From the NCBI GenBank assembly GCA_019321725.1, contig CM033108.1, positions 4,596,001-4,660,000 of the forward strand: a stretch of 64,000 bases of DNA. Direction: 5' to 3'. The position numbers were made by a program, and so were the translations under genes. Every line of letters begins with the position of its first letter. The first letter of the stretch is position 1. Positions 50,930 to 62,198 of the stretch are shown here, in pieces. The stretch is from Paulownia fortunei (lineage: Eukaryota > Streptophyta > Magnoliopsida > Lamiales > Paulowniaceae). Below the pieces are notes generated by a model, which saw only the letters and a program-made list of their open reading frames with translations, was not told the origin of the DNA and did not search any database.

Positions 50930-51109
50930 CATTTATACATATAAATGATAAACAATACTGTATTTCCACACATATAATTTTAGTAATAAACTGCATTTCA
51001 CCTTTTAGCTTAATTTTATTATTACTGCATTTTGATTTTTAATTTTGAGCATTTCTTTTATAAAACTCTAGTCACATTTCAATTAAATATCCTTCTACCA
51101 TTAATGACC

Positions 51110-52269
51110 ACTCTAGATTTGAAAACATGTTTTCTAGTATGTTGACCAGACACAATCACTGCATCAATTACATTATTCTTAAAGTCCTGCATACCATTCT
51201 TGTACTATTACTTAATCTATTTTATGGGTCCAGATTGTCAAAAATGACATTTTTTTTCCGCACCAATTATGACGAGGCAAGTCATTTGGAGTTAAAGAGT
51301 TCAAAACATCATCTTCATAATAGTAATTTATGTCATCAATAGTTTCATCAAAACTGTTAAAAGTTCTTACTTCTTCTTGCGCGGCTTGTCCCGTAATGAG
51401 TTGAACGAACATTTTTGTTTAAAGTTGGGAAAATAGTCCTACTAAATCGTAATATTGAGTTTTCTTAATTGTTATACTCAATAATCATCTCTTATGAAAT
51501 TTTGATGTTACCTTTAGTATCACTTGGTTACTCACAATTTTCAATTCTAAGTAAGTTCTCATTGAGGTTTAGATTATTCCTTGACTCATGTTCATTGACA
51601 ATTTTTTTTTTTTCATTTTGGTCACAAATATGATTTTGCAAACTTGTAGAAATAGTTTGATAGATTGTTGCCATAGGAACAACTGGTCATATCTGTCTAA
51701 AAGTTTCACAAAAAACTATCACTTTTCCACCAAATTCTCATTATTTTCCATTATGTCTTTCAATAGTTTATCAACATTCTTGATAGCCATCGTTTCGTGA
51801 TTAGTACTTCATTCCGTAAAAATAGTTGTGCTTTATGTAATAGCTCTGCAACCCTACTTTGCTTGGATATAGTACACTCACTTGATTCAATTACATCTAT
51901 TTGTATTTTGAAGCGAGAATGTGTTGTTGTATTCCCTGATATTATTGTGATATCAATTCTAGATGTTACAATTACAAGTGCAATTTAATTTTTGGATATA
52001 AAATGAGCTAACAATGCATGGTATAAAAATCTTTTTCGTATTATACCTGGTCCATCAATAAAGAAACCCGAACCCTTTTGTATGCAAATTAAGATTATTG
52101 AAAAAACTTTATGCTCTACAAGATTCAACTTTAGCTGTGCTTTATAATCTTTTAGAGGTATTTCTACTGATATTTTATCTTGTATCTCTTTTGAAAAATT
52201 ATTATCCATGTTATCTATATCAATAGGAATATTTGAAAGCTTATATGAATTAATGCTTTTTTTTTTCAT
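51110..52269 (-). pseudogene. Decayed Helitron PIF1-like helicase
   Basis: Read on the minus strand in several frames, the order of conserved blocks follows plant Helitron helicases: a leader block, then GSGFFIDGPG with a ruined Walker A and FLYHALLA (about 52070-52000), then HSRFKIQIDV and SKQSRVAELLHKA (about 51940-51850), then LLKDIMEN and the FRQ block (about 51770-51660), then EVRTFNSFDE...LNSLTPNDLP (about 51375-51260), and finally NVIDAVIVSGQHTRKHVF (about 51170-51120). Walker A lacks its Gly-Lys-Thr core. Stops and frameshifts are frequent. No Rep/HUH domain or Helitron termini were found. Confidence 0.82.
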
Positions 52270-52734
52270 CTCTACAAAAAAAAACCCAGACTTTTCAAAG
52301 TTTTGGTATCTTGTAGTTCAACTGAGGTTTCTGATTTTCTTTTGAAATCGTTAGACATTGCTATATATCCAAAGAACTCTCACATGTGTTGGTATACAAA
52401 TACACCCTTATCGACTCCATCGTAAATTTCAGGCAGTTCGACCAGATATTTGACAGTAACAATAACTTTGAAACCATGTAGTTAGTGTATATAAATGATG
52501 ATACTTATAAATTTTATAATTTTATTTGTTGTAATTTTATTAATTAAAAATATATATAAACTCAAGAAAAAGAAGATGAATTGAAATTAATATGGAAATA
52601 TTTTAAAAGAATATAAGTTGAGGTATTACAATTTTTTTTTTGTAGTTGATATTGCAACAAATCTTTCAGCTTATAATTTATAGGCGATACTTGTTCCTTA
52701 GTAATAAAAGAAATTTAGCAAAACAAAACTGAAA

Positions 52735-54590
52735 ATTCGGTATATATCGAAGGGATAACATCACTTTTGAAACTTAGCTTCATAGTTGGTAAATATGATA
52801 TAAATTCATATATGAGTGGCTTGAGAAAGCAAATGATAAAAGAATCAAATACTCCATCAATTGATATAATTATTTTTATATCTCCAAAGTATAGAAAAAT
52901 ACACTTTTAGTCTGATAATTTATGGAAGTCTTGCAAATTTAGTCCCATGGTTCGAAAAAGATCTAATTTTAGTCATGAATGCACTTTAGGTTTTGGTGTA
53001 TTCTATTTTTTCAGAAAGTAGAATAACTAATATTATAAATATGATAGTGGAATGTGCCTTTGAATTGATATAAAAAATTAAAGTTATATTCACATTATTT
53101 TTAATGAATCTAATTAGACTAGATATTGTGAGGTATATTTTCATAAAAATTTGGTATTTGGTTTGATTTTGATTTTTTATTTTGATTTGTCGAAGTATAA
53201 AATATCAAATTATAATTTTCACAAATTTTATAAGTAGTTGTTATATCTTATTTTATATTCATTAATTAATCTTATACCTTTTTTATTAATTTTAACTTAC
53301 CAAACTATTAGATTTTGTTATTTAATTTGAACTATTTAATTTTTTTTATTTTTTTAAAAATGTCATTTAACAAAATCATTGAATCAAAAATTGACGAAAG
53401 ATAAAGCAAAAGGTAAAATAGTCATAAATAAAAAATTCACACTTTTTTAGAAGAAATTAGCAAATTGTTATAGATAATATAAAATTTAGATGTTGGTAGC
53501 TTGAAAAAGCATATGTTAAAGGATTCAAATATTTTATTATTTGAAGTAATTATTTTCGTATCTCCCAAGCACATAAAATACACTTTTAGTCTCATAGTTC
53601 AGAAGAGATTGCAAATTTAATTCTATGATTTGGAAAAGATTCAACGCTAGTCATAAATGCACTTTAATATATAGGTTTTGCTCTATTCTATTTTTTTAAT
53701 AAGTGGATTAACCAAATTAAAATTATAAATATGATAGTGGAATGTGCATTTGAATTGATATAAAAAAATAAATATTATTTTCCACATTAATATTAATGAA
53801 TATGATTAGACTGAATATTGTGAAGTATATTTAGTTTATCTAAATAGATACATTTCACAATAAAATAATTTTTATATAATGTATTTTTTTCTATTCTAAT
53901 TCAATATGACTTTTGTAGGAGTGACCATGATTCGATAAACCGATGGAAGTAAATCAAAAGTAAAAATTCAGTATTTATCAAAGTTGAATAAAAAAATTTA
54001 ATCTGGTGTTTGATTTTTATTTTCATAAAGAGTCGGTATTTGATTTAGTTTTGGTATTTTATTTTTTCTATTTATTGAACCATACCCAATAATAAATTTA
54101 AAGTTTTACAAATTTTATAATTTTTATATCTTATTTTATTTCTATTAGTATTTTATACTTTTTAATTTTATCTTGCAAATTAAAAATAATAAATTAAAAA
54201 TACAATTAGATTTTATTATTTAAATTTGAACTATTTAATTTTTATTATTTTTTTAAAAATTAATTTAACAAAATAATTGAATCGAAATATGAACATGTAA
54301 ATGAACAAAAGAGAAAACAAAAAGGTAAAATACTTATAAATATAATTTTCATGCACATATGTTTTCGGAATATCAAACAAAATAAAAATAGAGTTTGCTT
54401 AGATTTTTGGTGTTATCTTATTATAATTATCCTGTAACCTCATTAACAAACTAATCAAATAAGCATTATTTGTTCTAAAATTACATAATTATTAAATTAC
54501 ATAATTACTATTAATATTAATGATATTAAAAGGTATTTTAGTCGAATAAAAAATTAAAAAAAAAACATTCACACTTTATATTAGTATAGA
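52735..54590. repeat. Dispersed AT-rich repeat, two adjacent copies (B and C)
   Basis: Copy B (about 52735-53460) and copy C (about 53461-54590) share blocks in the same order, for example TACACTTTTAGTCT with AATATGATAGTGGAATGTGC, then TTAGATTTTGTTATTTAA. Copy C continues with the TTACATAATTA block that also ends copy A at 1-668. There is no coding capacity. The boundaries are approximate because the family is not known to me. Confidence 0.7.
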
Positions 54591-55492
54591 TTTAATGGTA
54601 AATAAGTAATCTGCTTAATCCTAATCATTAAAATTGGACTCCTACGTAGACATAAAATATAAAAGTGTAATGACATAATTATTCTTTTAAAGAAAAAAGA
54701 GAAAATATAAATTTTCTAATTTATTCTCTTGTCCTGCAGTAGTAATAGACTGCAAATGAATAATCTAGCTAACAAAAAAAATACCTGAAACTTCTACTCT
54801 AAAATTCATGCAATGGGTGAAACCCAAAAAAAAAAAAAATGAATAAAATGATAAAAAACAAAAAGGGCGGGGGATAAAATTTGGTGTTGATGCCTTCTTA
54901 TTCAAAATTTGAAGTCAAATCAACAATCTATACATCACATGCAGTTTAATAAGAAATTTTGAGTTCCAATCTTAGCTTGTTAATCTACTTACATATATAA
55001 TAATTTTTTTTCTGTTAGTATTTGACCAAATTTGAAGATAATGAATGATTTTTTGTATCCTAATATAAGATGAAGAATAACGGTAACAAAAGTTAGCTGA
55101 GAGACTATGTAGGATGGATGGTGAAGGAAAACTTGTAAGAAAAGCAAGACTGTAGGATTGGCATATAGATTTGGACAACAAAATAATGAAGTGGACACAT
55201 GTACTTGGACTAAGGACCTTGTTGATGTGGAGAAGATAGTCCAAAACTACAAATGGACTTGATAGTGTGGAAAAAGGTATACTAAAAAAATCAATTAAGA
55301 TAGGGTCATACATCTTACCCCTTCATTAATTATCTCAAATCTCTCTCCAAATTCTACATCTTTCCCTTTCATTAATTATCGCAAATCTCTCTCCAAATCT
55401 TATATTCTTGCTTTTCTTAGAATTTTGTTTGACCATCCACCTTCGGAGTCTCTCGGCTAGGTTTTGATACCATTATTTTTTATCTTTTTATT
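54591..55492. other. Upstream region of the B3-like cluster
   Basis: AT-rich interval with no gene. Two near-identical ~40-base stretches (about 55320-55360 and 55365-55405), built around CATTAATTATC and AAATCTCTCTCCAAAT, sit just ahead of the first B3-like unit and may belong to its 5' leader. Confidence 0.5.
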
Positions 55493-56455
55493 ATGACACA
55501 GAAAATCATCAAAGAACAAAACCTATCTCTGAAGAGCAAAACAATGTGGGAAAGTGATGATCTCGATGATGTTGTCTCCTCAGCCAACGATAGACGGTGG
55601 AAATGCTTGATTTATTTGACGAACTTGCTGTCTGAAGGGGAGATTGAATTGGAGCAGTTGGTGAGAGAAGTGGAAAAACCTAAGGCAGACGACGCTGTTG
55701 GTCATCCTCTTGATCATGGTTTCTTGAAGAAGGGCAAGCGATCACCAAGAAAGGAGAAAATCTTGATACAACCTGTTGTTCCTATTGAAGTTGTTGCTAC
55801 TGCAAGAACATGAAAAGAATCAGGCTTGAAAGTAACTTTCAAAACTAATTTTGGAAAATACTATACTGTTATTTGCACTCAAGAATCTATTTCCAAGAAA
55901 ATAACTTTCAAGAAACTCACTGATAAATCCTTGGAAAGTTTAAAGAAGTTTGACAAAAACCCTCTTTCTACAAGTAAAAGAAGAATGAGTTTTGAATACA
56001 AAGAGGGTACATCAGAGAAGAGATCCAAGAAAAGAACTCAAATCGTGAATTTTTCACATCCATGGCCCATTCTTCCTGAAGCGTTCAAAAATTACTTTCT
56101 TGATACTGTGGGTTGGCTAGAAAACATGGTGTTGGTTATTGAGAAGGGTTTGTCTAAAATTGATGTCAGAAAAAATCAGGGTAGATTATCTGTGCCTTAC
56201 GGCCAAGTTAAGAATCAGGTTTTGAATTCAAGTGAAGTAGATCAGTTGGATTTAGAGAAGGGAAAAATTCTGGCGAATTTTGTTCAACCTTGTCTCGAAG
56301 AGTGCCAGATAAGTTTGAGAAATTGGAAGTCAAACTCAATGTACGCATTGGTCTCAAGTTGGAATGAGGTTTGCAGTAGGAATGCATTAACACAAGGGAT
56401 GATTATTCAATTATTTTCATTCAAGAGAAATCTAGACTTGGTTCAAATCGGTTGA
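55493..56455 (+). pseudogene. DUF313/B3-like DNA-binding protein, unit 1, one in-frame stop
   Basis: One reading frame of 321 codons runs from ATG 55493 to TGA 56453, interrupted only by TGA at 55811-55813; unit 2 has GGA at that codon and unit 3 has TAA. The C-terminal ~130 residues resemble the plant DUF313 class of B3 proteins: WPILPEAF, then VIEKGLSKIDVRKNQGRLSV, LRNWKS, then WNEVCSRNALTQGMIIQLFSF. These are putative nuclear DNA-binding proteins of the REM/B3 superfamily. Before the domain is a basic linker (FLKKGKRSPRKEK and KRSKKRTQ) that could be a nuclear localisation signal. A short in-frame deletion removes the usual LCF segment of the last strand, which is still present in unit 2. 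No introns are needed. Without readthrough, only a 106-residue fragment without the B3 fold would be made. Confidence 0.82.
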
Positions 56456-57570
56456 TGGATATGTCACAGGGATCAGGATGCTGTCTGATTTTCTGCATTT
56501 TTGTTGGTTTAAGTTTATAGTATATGATGATAGCACCAAAAAAATTTCATCTTCTTCTGACTTCTTTTGGCGAGTAGGATATAATTAAAGTACTTGGAGA
56601 GGATTAGTTCATTTGTCTTGCAAACAATGTTGGAATTGGATAAACTTGATGACGTTGGCTGCTCGGCCAAAGACAGATGGTGGAAATGCTTGATTCATTT
56701 ATCTAAGTTGTTATTTGAAGGGGAGATTGAATTGGAGCAGTTGGTGACATAAGTGAAAAAAACCCTAAGGATGACGCTGCTGCTGGTCATCCTCTTGATC
56801 ATGGTTTCTTGAAGAAGGGCAAGCGATGACCCAAAAAGAAAAAAATCTTAATACAACCTGTTGTTCCTATTGAAGTTGATGCTACTGCAAGAACAGGAAA
56901 AGAATCAGGCTTGAAAGTAACTTTCAAGACTAATCTTGGAAAATACGCTACTGTTGTTTGCACTCAAAAATCTATTTTCAAGAAAATAATTTTCAAGAAA
57001 CCCACTGACGAATCCCCATAAATATCGACAGTGAGTGAAAGTTTAAAGAATTTTGACAAAAACCCTCTTTTTACATGTAAAAGAGGAATGAGTTTTGAAT
57101 ATGAAGAGCGTACATCAGAGAAGAGATCCAAGAAAAGAACTCAGATCATGAATTTTTTACATCCATGGCCCATTCTTTCTCAAGCGTTCAAGAATCACTT
57201 TCTTGATACTGTGGGTTGTCTAGAAAGCGTGGTGTTGGTTATTAAGAAGGGTTTGTATAAGACTGATGTCAGAAAAAGTCAGGGTAGATTATCTGTGCCT
57301 TACGGCCAAGTTAAGAACCAGTTTTTGAATTCAAGTAAAATAGATCAATTGGATTCGGAGAAGGGGAAAATTCTGGCGAATCTTGTTCAACATTGTCTTG
57401 AAGAGTGCCAGATAAGTTTGAGAAATTGGAAGTCAAACTCAATGTACGCATTGGTCGGAGGTTGGAATGAGGTTTGTAGCAGGAATGCATTAACACAAGG
57501 GATGATTATTCAGTTGTTTTCATTCAGGAGAAATTCAGCCTTGTGTTTCACCCTGGTTCAAATCGATTGA
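56456..57570 (+). pseudogene. DUF313/B3-like unit 2, N-terminal half broken, B3 half open
   Basis: The repeat begins with a linker shared with unit 3 (near GATCAGGATGCTG, 56470). The N-terminal half (MLELDKLDDVG from 56627) has a TAA at about 56750, an indel just after, and a further TAA inside a small insertion at about 57018. The C-terminal half is open from 57031 to TGA 57568-57570. Its 179 residues include WPILSQAF, the RLSVPYGQ block, WNEVCSRN and the complete LFSFRRNSALCFTL ending. The B3 half could be translated alone, but no promoter is evident, so I treat it as a pseudogene. Confidence 0.75.
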
Positions 57571-58061
57571 TGCATACAACAATGTCACAGGAATCAAGAT
57601 GTTGTCTGATTTTCTGCATTTTTGTTGGTTTAAGTTTATAGTATATGATGATAGCACCAAAAAGTACTTGGAGATGATTAGTTCATTTGTCTTGAAAAAA
57701 ATGTTAGAATTAGATGATCTTGATGACGTTGGCTGCTCGACCAATGACAAACGGTGCAAATACTTGATTCATTTGTGTAAGTTGTTGTCTGAATGGGAGA
57801 TTGAATTCAAGTAGTTGGTGATAGAAGTGGAAAAACTTAAGGATAATGCTGCTGCTGGTCATCTTCTTGATCATGATTTCTTGAAGAAGGGCAAACGATC
57901 ATCAAGAAAAGAGAAAATCTTGATACAACTTGTTATTTCTGTTGAAGTTGATGTTACTGCAAGAACATAAAAAGAATCAGGCTTGAAAGTAACTTTCAAG
58001 ACTAATATTGAAAATACCCGACTGTTGTTTGCACTCAAGAATCTGTTTCCAAGAAAATAAC
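57571..58061 (+). pseudogene. DUF313/B3-like unit 3, truncated by a gypsy insertion
   Basis: This repeats the unit from a linker near 57590 through MLELDDLDDVG (57701), LLSEWEIEF with a TAG near 57811, DHDFLKKGKRSSRKEK and KESGLKVTFKTN. A TAA lies where unit 1 has TGA. The homology stops at 58061, just after CCAAGAAAATAAC, and the LTR starts at 58062. The whole B3 domain is therefore missing on this side and may resume beyond the window on the far side of the element. Confidence 0.85.
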
Positions 58062-58699
58062 TGTAGCACCCCATTAGTACACAACTAGATATATATTATA
58101 ATTTGACATTATAGAACCTGTGTTCATGCATGGAATATATATATATATATATTTTACACTTTAAGAAAAGATAAATCACTTCTTGCATGCACAACTCTAT
58201 TTAAAATACTTTATAACACATATCATATATATAGCAGGATCGGTATTTATGTAAAAGCTCAACACCCACAACGACCCAATATTTACATACTTATTTACAG
58301 TAAAGTTTTAAAAGTAAAATATAGTACCAATCTAAAAATATAATACAGCAGACTCAAAATATAACAAGCCAATAAGATAGCCCAACAAGCCATCATCCAT
58401 GTACACACTCTCTCAGACACCTGCAGAAGCTCTAACCGCCGCTCAACCAATAAAAGATGCTTTAAGTATCGTCGTACTCACCTACAATGCATAAACTATA
58501 TGAGCTAATGCTCAGCAAGTAAAGATTATACATGTTAAAGAATAATCCATAATATCAAGTCATGCAACTCAAAATGCTATGCTCACAATACAATTTTATG
58601 CATCAAAATATTTCTCTCAAAATCATTTCTTTCTTGGGCTCCTGACCAACACTACTATCCCATGCACCGAAAAAAAAACTCTGTACACCGCCATAATCC

Positions 58700-58801
58700 A
58701 ATGACCAATAAGCATGCAAATCCATGCATACTCATACGCATGCAAATCCATGCACGCGAACCTGCAAATCCATGCATAAAACCATGCAAATCCATGCATG
58801 C
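58700..58801. repeat. Cluster of CATGCA (RY core) motifs within the LTR
   Basis: ATGCAAATCCATGCA-type units recur about every 24 bases, giving around seven CATGCA hexamers in 100 bases and ending in CATGCATGC. CATGCA is the RY element recognised by B3 factors of the ABI3/FUS3/LEC2 type. The repeat is seen directly; any regulatory use is inference. Confidence 0.8.
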
Positions 58802-59378
58802 TTCGATGTACTATTAGTGGTCAGCAAAACATTTTCCTTTCTCTGAATTATGCCGTGCAAATGCAAGATTTATCACGATGCTCGTATATAATGCATGCAC
58901 GTGCTAATGACAATGCCCATGTATGTATACTCAATTGAGAGCCCTCTACTATGCACATATGATTTATGATATTACATATAATTCACACATCTACTATTTC
59001 TATGCATTGTAGTTGCAAATGAATCTTTACTTAACTTAAATAGCCTGTAATATTACCCAACATCAAGCACCATTCCCAATTTGGCAAGTTGAAAGCACAA
59101 AATCTCATACTAGACCTTAAACACCAAGCTATAAACTAACAATCAAGCTTTCACAAACTAGAACCCAATATAGCCCCTCAAATACCTCAATTTCTCATCT
59201 TAAATACATGCAAACATCATGTAATTGAAGTATTATAACTCTAATAGCATGTGCCTAATTGTTAACACTCAATAGTAACATGTCTAGGTTGAAACATGCT
59301 AAGTGATCAAATGTGGCAGATTCACATTTTCATATTTTCTTGCTGTCAAGTTTAGTTGCATGATAATTTTAACATCCC

Positions 59379-59710
59379 TAAGCATATCCAATCACTCCTA
59401 AATTTTTACCACACTTAGATAACATGTATATAAATATAACCATATCATAGAATTGCTAAAAATCATGGATATAGCTTTCCAAGTTCAGCTCTCTTCACGA
59501 CATACTAAAACAGATTGTTTCCTACCGTGACAGTTTTGCACACTTCATGACATTAATGGTTTTGGCACCATTAAGTATATTCAATCACTCCAACATTTTC
59601 ACCATACTTAGATAACATATATAAGGATATAACTAGGTCATAATATTACCAAAAATAATGGATTTAGCTCCCTTAATTCAGTTTCCTTCACAGCACACCA
59701 AAACAGATTT
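59379..59710. repeat. Imperfect ~193-base tandem repeat within the LTR
   Basis: A block starting TAAGCATATCCAATCACTCC recurs 193 bases later as TAAGTATATTCAATCACTCC. It keeps ACTTAGATAACAT, a CATGGAT/AATGGAT-TTAGCT block and AAACAGATT in the same order. Confidence 0.8.
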
Positions 59711-60901
59711 TGCTATTTTGGCAGTTTGAGTGTTTCTCCAATATCATTCTCTATTTCAATTTCCAACTGATAAAACTTCATTCCAATACTCTTAACTCAT
59801 ATGTGGTCATGTAAATGGCAATAATTATAGGTTTTATTCAACATACTATACACGTTTGAAGCCTAAAACACAAGAAAACAGTAAGATGACAGTTTCTGCC
59901 ACAAGTATTTTCTATTAAGTGTTTGCCCTCAAAAACCCTTTCTTTGTGCACCAAAGTCTAACTAAAAACTTCCTAACACTTTTATAAGAGATATTGAAAG
60001 CTTAATAAACAATAAAACCATTCATAATAATCTGAAAACCAAAGGCAAAACCATAGATAAGTGTTACCTATGAAGATTTTGAGGTTAACTTGATGGTAAT
60101 CACTTCTCCTTTGCTTTTCTTGCTTTTATTTCAACTTGGAATCAATTTGGATCAGTTGGAGACCTTAAGGTGTGTGTTTGGAAGATGAAAATGGCTGAAA
60201 TGAGGGTCTGGTCGTTGCTTAAGGGTGAAGGGTTTGAGGTGTTAGGTTGAGATGTTAGCTTAAGCTTAATAAGAAAGCATGAGGTGGCAAGTAAATGGCA
60301 AATCTGATTTTCTCCCTTATCTTGCAGCTCTAATCTTGTGTGTCTCACCTATTTTTATTTGGTTGCAACCTATCTTAATCACCATTCATTCCCATAGGTA
60401 ATTCCTATGTCCGTTCATTCGATCTCCAAACCGATTCGCATCCGATTCCTAAAGAATTATCTAGTTTGAATTTTTAAAATCATATGCACATATGGGCATT
60501 ATAATATGACACTTAAATCATATTATATCATGTCCAATATCCCATGTATGCTAATTTATAAATATATACTTTTAAAATAACTTGATCAAATCAAATTAAA
60601 TCGTATAAGGTTACTAGTAACACTTTTAGCACTTCCAAAATTATAACCTATATATCCCATCTATATCTAATATTGATCCACCTCATTTTCTTCTTATTTT
60701 AATATAAAATCAACTACTTAGATTAAAAAATTCAATAACTAATACCGTGCAAGAGCTCTAGAATTAAGTTTAATATTCAAGAATGTCATATAAAATGAAA
60801 TAAATTATGCAATGTCAATAGAAATGCAAATAACATATAAAATTAACATGTAATGCATGAATCATATTTGGCCATGTGAGTAGTATGAGGCTCGGGTATC
60901 A

Positions 60902-60920
60902 CATCCTCCCCTCCTTATAA
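60902..60920 (-). other. Polypurine tract of the gypsy element
   Basis: On the minus strand AAGGAGGGGAGGATG immediately precedes the LTR start TGATACCC, the position and composition of the plus-strand primer site. Confidence 0.8.
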
Positions 60921-60943
60921 AAATTTCATCCCCAAAATTTCAC

Positions 60944-61351
60944 TTACCGAAAAAGTTCCGGATACTTAGTTCTCATTTCCTCCTCCCTTTCCCAAGTGGC
61001 CGCTTCTATCAATTGGTTTCTCCATAACACTTTAACCAATGGAATTTGTTTATTTCTCAGCTGCTTCACTTCTCGTAACAAAATTTGTACCGATTTTTCT
61101 TCATAGCTCAAATCTGCCTTTAATTCTACTAGTTCATTCTTCAGAATGTGAGAGGGATTAGCAATATATTTCCTCAGCATAGACACATGAAATACATTGT
61201 GTATTTGGGACATAGACATTGGCAGATCCAGTCTGTAAGCTACATCACCAATTCTTTCAATCACATAGAATGGGCCAATGTATCTGAGACTCAATTTTCC
61301 TTTCTTTCCAAACCGCATAATGCCCTTCATTGGTGCTACTTTCAAAAACAC
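60944..61351 (-). pseudogene. Gypsy integrase C-terminus and chromodomain-like tail
   Basis: Contains the GPFYVIERIGDVAYRLDLP block of the integrase C-terminal region, then VFHVSMLRKY. The terminal segment (IPLVKVLWRNQLIEAATWER and following, to TKYPELF) has the form of a chromovirus chromodomain. It is in a different frame from the upstream integrase core (frameshift near 61355-61370). Confidence 0.88.
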
Positions 61352-61371
61352 CTGATCTCCTACCGTAAACT

Positions 61372-62088
61372 TCAGTGCCCTTCTTCGTTAATCTGCATAA
61401 CTTTTCTATCGATTTTGGTAGTTTGCATTCTATGTCGAATCCGTGACACAACTTCTATCATTTCTCGAATCATATCTAGGCCCAAAAGTTTCTTTTCACC
61501 AACTTCATCCCAGTATATCGGAGACCTACATTTTCTGCCATACAATGCTTCATAGGGAGCCATTCCAATGCTAGTCTGATAGCTGTTGTTGTACGAAAAC
61601 TCCACCAAAGGTAGGAATTTACTCCACTGACCTTGGAAGTCTAATACACAGGCTCTAAGCATATCCTCCAATGTCTGTATTGTTCGTTCAGATTGCCCAT
61701 CCATCTGAGGATGATATGCTGTACTGAATGATAATTGTGTTCCTAAAGCTTTGTGTAAACTTCTCCAAAAAGCAGATAAAAATCTTGAATCTCTATCAGA
61801 AACAATAGACAATGGCACACCATGAAGTCTGATAATCTCCTGAACGTATAATTAGGCATAGCGATCCATGGAATAAGTAGAACATATAGGAAGAAAATGA
61901 GCAGACTTGGTCAATCTGTCGACGATAACCCAAATAGCATCATTACCCTTAGTAGTTTTTGGCAAACCAGTTACGAAATCCATGGTGATCCTTTCCCATT
62001 TCCATTCTAGAATAAGCAGAGGTTGCAAATTCTCTGCAGGTCTTTGATGTTCGGCCTTTATCTGCTGACATGTTAGATATTGCTCCAC
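61372..62088 (-). pseudogene. Gypsy integrase core
   Basis: The catalytic D,D-35-E residues are readable: Asp in TMDFVTGLP (about 62000), Asp in VSDRDSRF (about 61800) and Glu in [14 protein letters not shown] (about 61660). An H2C2-type zinc finger is only partly readable upstream (CQQIKAEHQ near 62075). A TAA near 61850 breaks the frame between the first and second parts. Confidence 0.9.
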
Positions 62089-62198
62089 ATGCTGGGCGAT
62101 GTCCTTCTTTATACCCGGCCATCAATAATGCATTTTCAAGTCTCTATACATCTTGGTAGCCCCTGGATGTACTGAATAAGGGGTTGAATGTGCCTCTT

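Larger units (their letters stand above)
46572..51100. other. Long gene-poor AT-rich interval
   Basis: I see no gene in these 4.5 kb. Supported contents are an exact 25-base duplication at 49005-49054, a 24-base tandem duplication at 50882-50929, and a segment at about 50585-50990 that matches the downstream flank of the X8 gene. The rest is low-complexity AT-rich DNA. The promoter of the X8 gene must lie at its left end, but no TATA box stands out. Confidence 0.55.
58062..60901 (-). repeat. 3' LTR of the gypsy element, 2840 bases
   Basis: On the minus strand it begins TGATACCCGAGCC (60901) and ends GGGGTGCTACA (58062), with TG...CA borders. The start follows directly after a G-rich tract. 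It contains an RY-type CATGCA cluster (58700-58801), a G-box-containing GCATGCACGTGC near 58890, and a ~193-base imperfect tandem repeat (about 59379-59710). No gene lies within it; the minus-strand frame at 60142-60348 shows no recognisable motif. Confidence 0.88.

Noticed and set aside
54972..55313. Minus-strand 113-codon frame ahead of the B3 cluster
   Set aside because: No motif, low complexity, and no splice or promoter support.
58640..58805. CRISPR-like regularly spaced repeats
   Set aside because: The short CATGCA-rich units are imperfect, lie inside a plant LTR, and no cas genes exist in this nuclear DNA.
60142..60348. 68-codon minus-strand frame inside the gypsy LTR
   Set aside because: It is within an LTR, shows no motif, and gypsy LTRs are not expected to encode proteins.
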